Of a stretch of 32,873 bases of DNA, positions 18,786-25,325 are shown piece by piece. The notes beneath the pieces are model-generated. The model saw only the letters and a program-made list of their open reading frames with translations. It had not been told where the DNA came from and did no database searches. The DNA comes from an uncultured Acidimicrobiales bacterium (GTDB taxonomy: Bacteria; Actinomycetota; Acidimicrobiia; Acidimicrobiales; AC-14): NCBI GenBank assembly GCA_902805665.1, contig CADCTB010000025.1, positions 1 through 32,873 on the forward strand, in the 5' to 3' direction. Made by a program: the position numbers and the translations under genes. Numbering within the stretch: the first letter of the stretch is position 1; each line of letters starts with the position of its first letter.

Positions 18786-18803
18786 ATGTAGAGGCGGCGT
18801 AGA
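18786..18803 (-). promoter_or_regulatory. SARP-type heptamer direct repeat upstream of DUF1059-dppB-dppC
   Basis: On - strand: TCTACGC-CGCC-TCTACAT (11-bp period), 22 nt before the ATG at 18763. The -10 at the 8-bp position is weak (TCACCG). Confidence 0.6.
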
Positions 18804-18856
18804 CCCCGGCCAGGGACGGCGGGTCCGGCCCGCCGCCCCTTCGCCGCGACCAACCA

Positions 18857-19360
18857 TCAGCCAACGGTCACGGTGCCGGTCGCCCTCACATAGGACATCT
18901 CGAAGATCGGCGGGGCGGTTTCCGGCAGGCAGCTGCCGTCAGCGTTGCGTCCGCGGATCACGGTGAGGTTGGCAACGGCCGTGCCGCCTCCGGTTGCGCC
19001 CGCGTACGCGCCGGTCCCGCCGGTGACGACCGCCGTGTGGGTGAACGTCAGACGGGCCACGCAGGTCGTGGGATTGAAGTCGAGCTGAGGCGGGCCGGCG
19101 GGGGTGATGGTCTGGTACAGATCGCCTTGCGGGAACATGAACTGGACCTGGAACGGGCCTCCGCGGGGGACCTGGAGCCGATTGTTCTCCTCGGTCCCTG
19201 CGCCGGTGATCAGCCCTTGGCCCACCACCGTGCCCGTGTTGGCCCCGATCTTCACAACGGTGAAGTCCTGACGGGCGGTCACGGCGGCGGCCGGGCCGGG
19301 GTTCCCCACGAGAACAGAGCCGGCGACGGCCGCGGTGAGGACAAGCTTCTTGATGTTCAT
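18857..19360 (-). CDS. Secreted allene-oxide-cyclase-barrel-like protein (paralogue of 4521-5015)
   Basis: Signal peptide MNIKKLVLTAAVAGSVLVGNPGPAAAV; TTCVARLTFTHTAVVTGGTGAYAGATGGGTAVANL. Confidence 0.75.
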   Translation of the reverse strand: MNIKKLVLTAAVAGSVLVGNPGPAAAVTARQDFTVVKIGANTGTVVGQGLITGAGTEENNRLQVPRGGPFQVQFMFPQGDLYQTITPAGPPQLDFNPTTCVARLTFTHTAVVTGGTGAYAGATGGGTAVANLTVIRGRNADGSCLPETAPPIFEMSYVRATGTVTVG

Positions 19361-19429
19361 GACGCTCCTTTGCGTGTAGGGCGGGAGGCCGCATCGGTGC
19401 CGCCTCTCGAACGGGAACTTAGGAAGGGG

Positions 19430-19447
19430 CTGTAGATCCGCTGTAGA
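19430..19447 (-). promoter_or_regulatory. SARP-type heptamer direct repeat upstream of the 18857-19360 gene
   Basis: On - strand: TCTACAG-CGGA-TCTACAG-N8-TAAGTT. Confidence 0.75.
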
Positions 19448-19455
19448 TGGGCCGT

Positions 19456-20751
19456 TCAGGCCGGGACGATCCCGAAATAGACCTTGTACGAGCCGCCGAG
19501 CCCGGAGATCAAGTCGCTCTGCGCCTTGAACCCGATGCCGTCGAAGGTGCTGTTCTCCGTTCGAGCGGCCAGCACGACCATCTGCTTCGCCGACAGCGTC
19601 AGGGTCGACGCCCCGACGCGGTTGTCATCCCAGTCGAACAGGTCGTTGATGGCCCCGCTGATGCTGGGCATCAGAGTGCCCAACACGGGCCCTGCGATCG
19701 CGGCGGCCACGGGTCCCACGAGCGGAATCAGACCCAACGCCCCGGTGCCAACGGCGTGAACCCCCATGACGACGTCGTGAATCTGCTTCTTGTACTTGTC
19801 GGGATCGCCGTAGTCGTGTTCCATGAGCACGCTGCTGATATTGATCCCGTACGCTCGCCCCCGGTAGATCTCCAGGAGATCCGGGACCGAATCACCATCG
19901 TCGACGTCCTCGTCCTCGTAGATCCTGGTCCGCAGAGTGTCCGCGAACTTGGGGGTCGACACGCTCATGATCGCGTAGGGCTCGTCCGAACCCGGTCCGT
20001 CCGTTGTGCCGAGGCAATGCAGACCGGTGTAGTGGACCACCACGTCTCTGAGGTCGATTGCCCCTATGTCGCCCCACCAGTAGATGCCGCCGTGCTCGAA
20101 CTCGTTCACGCGGCCGCCCTCAGGCAGGTCGAGCGTGTCAGTGGTCGGGTAGCCCAGGTAGGAGGTCTCCCATCCCAGCGTCCCCCATTTCTCCCGGATG
20201 TCACCGTCGATCGTGTTGGCGCCCGTGTTCGGCGACCAGTAGATCGAGCCAGCGTTCATGAAGTGGTTGAAGCGTCCCACCCCGTCAGGCGTGGGCAACT
20301 CGTCAGTGACGGGGTAACCGAGCGGCGACCGCTCCCAGCCCAGGGACGCCCACTTCTTGCGAATCTCACCCATGATCGCTGCTGCCCCCGTTCCCGGGCT
20401 CCAGTAGATCGAGCAGGTGTTGTCGTTGAAGTGGCTGTATCGGCCCACGCCGTCGGGCGTCGATCGCTCATTGCTGCACGGGACTCCGAACTCCAGACCA
20501 CCGAGGCTGAGCCACTTCTTGTAGATGTCGCCCTCGATCACAAAGGCGCTGTGCATGGGTGCGTTGTAACAGACGGCCGCATTGGCGAACGTCCAGATCT
20601 TGCCTTCCTGCTTGGAGACGACCTCGCCCAGAGCGTTCTCCTGGCCGATGATGATCTGTCTGAAGCCGACGGCATCGTCGATCACGCGCTCCGCACTCCT
20701 GGAGGCCATGACGACGCTGTTATCGATTTCGGGGAACGAAAAGTTGGACAT
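19456..20751 (-). CDS. LGFP-repeat protein with C-terminal Gly/Ala-rich hydrophobic region
   Basis: Repeats IYKKWLSLGGLEFGVPCSNE, IRKKWASLGWERSPLGYPVTDE, IREKWGTLGWETSYLGYPTTDT with IYWSP motifs; no obvious signal peptide from MSNFSFPEIDNS. Confidence 0.85.
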   Translation of the reverse strand: MSNFSFPEIDNSVVMASRSAERVIDDAVGFRQIIIGQENALGEVVSKQEGKIWTFANAAVCYNAPMHSAFVIEGDIYKKWLSLGGLEFGVPCSNERSTPDGVGRYSHFNDNTCSIYWSPGTGAAAIMGEIRKKWASLGWERSPLGYPVTDELPTPDGVGRFNHFMNAGSIYWSPNTGANTIDGDIREKWGTLGWETSYLGYPTTDTLDLPEGGRVNEFEHGGIYWWGDIGAIDLRDVVVHYTGLHCLGTTDGPGSDEPYAIMSVSTPKFADTLRTRIYEDEDVDDGDSVPDLLEIYRGRAYGINISSVLMEHDYGDPDKYKKQIHDVVMGVHAVGTGALGLIPLVGPVAAAIAGPVLGTLMPSISGAINDLFDWDDNRVGASTLTLSAKQMVVLAARTENSTFDGIGFKAQSDLISGLGGSYKVYFGIVPA

Positions 20752-20800
20752 GAAGGCTCTCTTCTTTCGGTGTGGTTTTTGGTCAGGTGTCGCTGATGGG

Positions 20801-21760
20801 CTAGGCACGGTGACCGGGACCGGCCGCCACTTGCACAGTACGGATGACGTGTAGATCCGCCGTAGACTTTTCGTAGGGCATGGTCCCTCTGCCGCCGCGA
20901 TGCTCGGAAATCGGCCCATCGACGTCCTCGGCGGGACCGCCGCGCGGCGGGTCGCCGACAAGCCAGAACAGGGCCAGGGGCAGTACATAATCTCCGGCGC
21001 GCTCGACGAACTGGTAGTTGGGTTGGCCGACCAGAGGCCGAAGCAGTTCGGTGCCGAGCTTCCAGACCAGCACGAAGAGGAGCAGGTGGCGGAGCCGCTT
21101 GATCAGGACCGCAAGGCCGAGCACAACTTCTAAGGCGCCCACCCAGGGCATCAGGTCGGCAGCCTGCGAGGCGTCCGTCACACGGACCCACCCGAGGAAA
21201 TCGAACCACTCCTTCTTGGCCGCCCAGATGCCGAGACCACCGTGACCCACCAGTAGCAATGCGATGCTCACCCTCATCACCCAGGCCAGCCGTCGGGCGA
21301 GTTCCTCGCCGATCTCCTCAGGAGGCCGGACACGCTCGAACCATGACCACAGCGAGCGCCCGCCCCAGCCGGAAAGCACGAGCAGCGCCAGCGGCATGCC
21401 GAAGTTGGCGCCCCGCTCGACCAGTTCGAACCACGACTCTCCGGTCAACGGCCTCAACCACGCCGTCATCAGCCCCCACACCGCCATATGGGCCATCACG
21501 GCGCGCATGGGACGAACCAGCAGCAGAACGGCCAGAGCGATATCGACCGTTCCGATGATGACGAACATGTGGCTGGAGGCGAAGGTCTCCGGTATCCCGA
21601 AGAGGGTGAAATACGGGATCCAGCTCACCGGCCGGTAAAAGCCGGCCAAGCCGTGGCCGAGGAACTCCAAGACCACTCCGATTCGCAAGGCCCAGTGCAG
21701 CTTCACCGCCAAGGCTTGGGACACAGGTGCGACGACGGCGCGGGTGTCAGAACGGATCAT
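20801..21760 (-). CDS. DoxX-like integral membrane protein
   Basis: LHWALRIGVVLEFLGHGLAGF...LLVGHGGLGIWAAKKEWFDFLGWV...VGALEVVLGLAVLIKRLRHLLLFVLVWKLGTELLRPL; multiple TM segments. Confidence 0.75.
   Translation of the reverse strand: MIRSDTRAVVAPVSQALAVKLHWALRIGVVLEFLGHGLAGFYRPVSWIPYFTLFGIPETFASSHMFVIIGTVDIALAVLLLVRPMRAVMAHMAVWGLMTAWLRPLTGESWFELVERGANFGMPLALLVLSGWGGRSLWSWFERVRPPEEIGEELARRLAWVMRVSIALLLVGHGGLGIWAAKKEWFDFLGWVRVTDASQAADLMPWVGALEVVLGLAVLIKRLRHLLLFVLVWKLGTELLRPLVGQPNYQFVERAGDYVLPLALFWLVGDPPRGGPAEDVDGPISEHRGGRGTMPYEKSTADLHVIRTVQVAAGPGHRA
20849..20877 (-). promoter_or_regulatory. SARP-type triple heptamer repeat upstream of the LGFP gene, inside the 3' end of the DoxX-like ORF
   Basis: On - strand: CCTACGA-AAAG-TCTACGG-CGGA-TCTACAC-N8-TACTGT. 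Confidence 0.72.
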
Positions 21761-21806
21761 CGAAGCTCCTCTTGCGTAGGTCAGTCACCAGCAAGGTAAG
21801 GAGGAT

Positions 21807-21835
21807 GCGTAGATCCTCAGTAGACGCGTCGTAGA
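21807..21835 (-). promoter_or_regulatory. SARP-type triple heptamer repeat upstream of the DoxX-like gene
   Basis: On - strand: TCTACGA-CGCG-TCTACTG-AGGA-TCTACGC-N8-TACCTT. Confidence 0.75.
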
Positions 21836-21856
21836 CGGCGAGAGACGACAACGCCG

Positions 21857-21874
21857 TCTACGGAGTTTCTACGG
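21857..21874 (+). promoter_or_regulatory. SARP-type heptamer direct repeat upstream of DUF1059-SBP1
   Basis: TCTACGG-AGTT-TCTACGG-N8-GACACT; GTG start codon 7 nt after the -10-like hexamer. Confidence 0.68.
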
Positions 21875-21895
21875 CGGGTTGAGACACTCCCAACC

Positions 21896-22072
21896 GTGAG
21901 AGTCATCCGGTGCGACTGCGGGTTCGAGGTGTCCGAGGACGGTGACGAAGCGCTCGTCACCCGCGCCCAGGACCACGCGCAGGTCGTGCACGGCATGAAT
22001 CTTCCGGCGGAACTCCTGCTGGCGCTGGCCTCTACACTTCGGCCGAACGACACTGAGGAGGACGGCGGATGA
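21896..22072 (+). CDS. DUF1059-like small protein (58 aa), copy B
   Basis: Hand translation from GTG: MRVIRCDCGFEVSEDGDEALVTRAQDHAQVVHGMNLPAELLLALASTLRPNDTEEDGG; stop overlaps the SBP1 start (ATGA). Absent from the ORF track. Confidence 0.82.
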   Translation: MRVIRCDCGFEVSEDGDEALVTRAQDHAQVVHGMNLPAELLLALASTLRPNDTEEDGG

Positions 22073-23703
22073 GCTCGCATCGAGGCGTCGGTCGATCGCT
22101 TGCGAAGGCCGGCCTGGTGTTGTCCCTCTTGGTGGCGTGCAGCGGCTCGGGCGACGACCGGGTGATCAGCCCCGAGCCGGGCGGCGAGCAGCCCCGCCAG
22201 GGGGGCACGATCGTGATCGGCGCCGGGGAGCCGATCTGTGCCGATTGGTACGCACCCTGTGGCGCCGGCAGCAACGGAATTCTTGTCCAGCACACCCTTC
22301 CCGCGCCGATGAGGTTCGTCGACGGTCAACACCGCCCGACGGCCCTTCTCGCCGGCGAACCGGTGGTCGACGCCGGACCGCCCCAACGGGTCACGTACCG
22401 CATCAACCCCCAGGCGGTCTGGTCGGACGGGACACCCATCACGGCCGCCGACTTCCGTTACTCCTGGGAACAGGGCCGGGCCACGGACATCCGAAGCATG
22501 GGCGACATCGCCGCCGTCGACGATGCCGACCCGACGACGGCGGTCGTCACCTGGCGAGTGCCGAGCGGGAACTGGCGGGACCGTTTCCAGCCGATCCTGC
22601 CCAGACACCTCCTCGAGGGCAAGGACCGCAACTCGGAGATGAAGGACGGGTACCGATTCTCCGGGGGACCTTGGATGCTCGACAACTGGACCCGGGGCCA
22701 GGAGTTCAAGATCGTCCGCAACCCCCGCTACTGGGGGAAGCCCGCCCACCTCGACGCGATCGTTTCCAGGGTTGCCGATGTCCCCGGCAGCCGGCAGGCC
22801 TATAAGACCGGCCAGATGGACATGATCATGCCGCCCGGCGCCGACGCCTCCATCCAGGAGTTCAAGGACATGCCCGATACTGCGTTCGAACCGATACCGA
22901 GCTCCGGGTTCAGCTTCTTCGTATTCAATACGCAGCGGCCACCATTGGACCGAAGGGCATTCCGCCAGGCCCTCGCCTTTGCGACGGACCGCGACGCCAT
23001 CGTGGCGCAACTGGCCGGTCCGATCTTTCCGGACGCCCGCCCGACCCAGGCGCTGGCGACGGCGGCCATTCCCGAGTGGTACAGCGAGCCCTTCTCCCGC
23101 TACCGGCGCGATCTCACAAGGGTGGCCGAGCTGATGCGGGCCGACGGCTGGGCGAAGGGACCGGACGGCATCTGGGCCCGAGGCGATGTCCGGGCGCGGG
23201 TCGAGCTGAGCGTCTCTGTGAACGTGCCATTCCAGGTGCTCCTCGCCCAGATCGTCGAGAGCCAGTGGAAGGAGGCCGGCTTCGACGCCAACACGCGGGC
23301 CATCGGGGCCGCCGCGCTGCTCGGGGACCTGGTCCCCAAGGCCAACTACCAGGTGCTCTTCACCGGAGTCGGTTACCCCACCGACCCGAGCCAGTGCGTC
23401 CGCTTCTGTTCGGACAGAATCCCCACCGAGGCGAACGGCTTCTCGGGCGGGAACGTCAGCCGCATCGCCAGTCCGGTGCTCGACGACATCTGGCGGCAGG
23501 TCGACCGAGAGCTCGATCGGGGAAAGCGGCGGGACCTCGTTCGAAGAGGCCAGGAGGCGCTGGCCGAGGAGTTGCCGGCATTCCCCTTGAGCAGCATCCG
23601 AGATGTTGCAGTGTTCAACAGCACGAAACTCGGCGGGCCCGTGGCGCTGACCCCCCCATACGCGGGGCTCAGCGAATGGTTCTGCAAGTCCACGTGCGGG
23701 TGA
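22069..23703 (+). CDS. Peptide ABC transporter substrate-binding lipoprotein (SBP family 5), copy 1
   Basis: Lipobox LLVAC; RVTYRINPQAVWSDGTPITAADFRYSWEQGR; FKIVRNPRYWGKPAHLDAIVSRV; FVFNTQRPPLDRRAFRQALAFATDRDAIV. Confidence 0.92.
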   Translation: MSSHRGVGRSLAKAGLVLSLLVACSGSGDDRVISPEPGGEQPRQGGTIVIGAGEPICADWYAPCGAGSNGILVQHTLPAPMRFVDGQHRPTALLAGEPVVDAGPPQRVTYRINPQAVWSDGTPITAADFRYSWEQGRATDIRSMGDIAAVDDADPTTAVVTWRVPSGNWRDRFQPILPRHLLEGKDRNSEMKDGYRFSGGPWMLDNWTRGQEFKIVRNPRYWGKPAHLDAIVSRVADVPGSRQAYKTGQMDMIMPPGADASIQEFKDMPDTAFEPIPSSGFSFFVFNTQRPPLDRRAFRQALAFATDRDAIVAQLAGPIFPDARPTQALATAAIPEWYSEPFSRYRRDLTRVAELMRADGWAKGPDGIWARGDVRARVELSVSVNVPFQVLLAQIVESQWKEAGFDANTRAIGAAALLGDLVPKANYQVLFTGVGYPTDPSQCVRFCSDRIPTEANGFSGGNVSRIASPVLDDIWRQVDRELDRGKRRDLVRRGQEALAEELPAFPLSSIRDVAVFNSTKLGGPVALTPPYAGLSEWFCKSTCG

Positions 23704-23722
23704 CACGCACCAGCGCAGGGGT

Positions 23723-24219
23723 TTAGCCCAGCTCGGAGGCCTGAGCGGCGAGGCGGACCAAACCGAGGAGCTTCGAACTCCTCCGCCCTTCCCTGCTCGA
23801 GCGCCAGCTTGCCCATCTGGACGGCCCACGGGCCCACCTGGGCTGCGCCGAGGCTCAGGTGCGCGCAGCGAGGGCCTCTCCGTCGCCAAACCGGCGGTCA
23901 GAAGGGCGCGTGTGCCCCGCGACAGCAGATTGTTCCAATGGGCAGCAGGGTTCTTGTAGTTCGACCGAGCGGCTCCCACCCTTCTAAGGCCGTCGTCGAA
24001 CCCGGTCAGGTCGCCGAGCGTGAGTCTGGCCAACGCCCGCCCACGGCAAGCTGTGAAACCAGCGCCTCGGCCAGCTCGTCCTTGACGACGGGGCGCCTGC
24101 CGCTCGGAGACGAGGTAGACCCCGGAGAGCCTGCCGCTGGGTCCCAAGCGGTCCATCTCGACTGGGATGTCGTCGACGGCGATCTCCACGAGGCCGGCGA
24201 CTGAGATCCTCAGCGGCAG
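23723..24219 (-). pseudogene. Internally deleted remnant of the SARP/BTAD regulator
   Basis: Contains sequence matching the regulator N-terminus (LRISVAGLVEIAVDDIPVEMDRLG), a middle C-terminal part (RALARLTLGD...NPAAHWNNLLSRGTRALL; WAVQMGKLALEQGRAEEFE) and the final codons; start codon position reads CTG. Confidence 0.88.
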
Positions 24220-24265
24220 ATCACCAACCTACGTCCGGCAACATTCGCCGGCCGATGGAAGTCCG

Positions 24266-24283
24266 TCTACAGCGGATCTACAG
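24266..24283 (+). promoter_or_regulatory. SARP-type heptamer direct repeat upstream of the PPNPA secreted protein
   Basis: TCTACAG-CGGA-TCTACAG-N8-TAGGGT; almost identical to the 19430-19447 promoter, including a downstream CGTTCGAGA. Confidence 0.75.
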
Positions 24284-24551
24284 CTGTTTCCTAGGGTCTC
24301 GTTCGAGAAGCCGCACTGAGACAGCCTCCCCAGCCCCGGTGTCAAGGAGCTGAGGATGCTTGATGCTGACAACGCTGTTTCAACGCGAAACCAGGGGACG
24401 GAACACCGCCAACAATACCGCACCATCAACGAGAGAAGGAGCAAGAACGATGATGAAGGGCAGCCCTGATATGGCGCCGAGAACACAGCCAACCCACTTT
24501 TCCCGCAGTGCTCCGTCGGCAGGGTTGGACCGACACAACAACGGAGGCGAC

Positions 24552-25004
24552 ATGCCTATTCGACGTGTTCTGTTCTGGGTGCTGAGTTTGGGCCTGCTGT
24601 TCCTCGGTACCGGCTTCACAAACGGGGCCAGCGCGGACACGGGGTGCGGTGAGGACTGCGCTCCCGAACCCCTGAGCTCGTATTTCACTGAGCTGGCCGA
24701 CGCCACGCTCGTGTACTACCCGCCCAATCCCGCCACCGAGCAGTTGGTCAGCAGAGTCCTACGCGCCCGAGACGCGCTGTATCCGCCGAATCCTGCCCGA
24801 CCGCCGGCACCGATTCGGTCTTTCGCACTGCTGAACAGCTACTCGTACGAAGTGGAGGCCCTTGCGGGCACTCCGAACGGGGCAACGGAGACCGGTACCG
24901 CCCTTCTGCTCGGTGAAGCCTATGAGCTGCAGGGGCTGATAGCGGCTGCTTACCCGAGCTCGCATTTCCCGCCCAGCGCCTTCCATCCGCCCAATCCCGC
25001 TTGA
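24552..25004 (+). CDS. Small secreted protein with three PPNPA motifs
   Basis: GGAGG RBS; signal peptide MPIRRVLFWVLSLGLLFLGTGFTNGASA; YYPPNPAT, LYPPNPAR and terminal FHPPNPA. Confidence 0.65.
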   Translation: MPIRRVLFWVLSLGLLFLGTGFTNGASADTGCGEDCAPEPLSSYFTELADATLVYYPPNPATEQLVSRVLRARDALYPPNPARPPAPIRSFALLNSYSYEVEALAGTPNGATETGTALLLGEAYELQGLIAAAYPSSHFPPSAFHPPNPA

Positions 25005-25189
25005 GACCTAGCGCAACAGCTGACCGCGGCTGCCGGCAAAGGCCGAAGAAGAAGCGGCCGTTCGCCGTTGAGATCGAGGCCAGCTGACCGCTCACGCCTT
25101 CGCCGAGGACTCGGCCCGCAAGAAGGTCGAGAAGGCGTTCGCAAGCGGCCGACCGCTCGGCGGCGATGTCAGCGCCGGAGTGTCGACCC

Positions 25190-25325
25190 ACGAGGTTGTA
25201 ACGCCTCGTCGCCCGTGCCCAGGACCACGCGCAGAGAGCGCATGGCATGGTTTGCTCAGAGGAAAGTCGTGCCGGCGCTGGCCCCTACACTTCGGCCTGA
25301 AAGACACTGAGGAGGACGGCGGATG
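25190..25325 (+). pseudogene. Decayed DUF1059-like gene upstream of SBP2
   Basis: Nucleotide similarity to 21930-22072 (CGTCGCCCGTGCCCAGGACCACGCGCAG..., GCGCTGGCCCCTACACTTCGGCC..., GACACTGAGGAGGACGGCGGATGAG) but the N-terminal half is missing and the frame is disrupted. Confidence 0.75.

Noticed and set aside
18546-18857. 103-aa minus-strand ORF
   Set aside because: Overlaps the DUF1059-like gene in another frame with no family resemblance; the DUF1059 reading has a clear paralogue.
19850-20530. Multiple GTAGAT occurrences inside the LGFP gene
   Set aside because: Single copies encoding the repeated IYW/IY codons of the LGFP modules; no 11-bp pairing and not promoter-proximal.
21817-24189. 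790-aa minus-strand ORF
   Set aside because: Mostly antisense to SBP1; only its first part reflects the decayed regulator. Not a single real gene.
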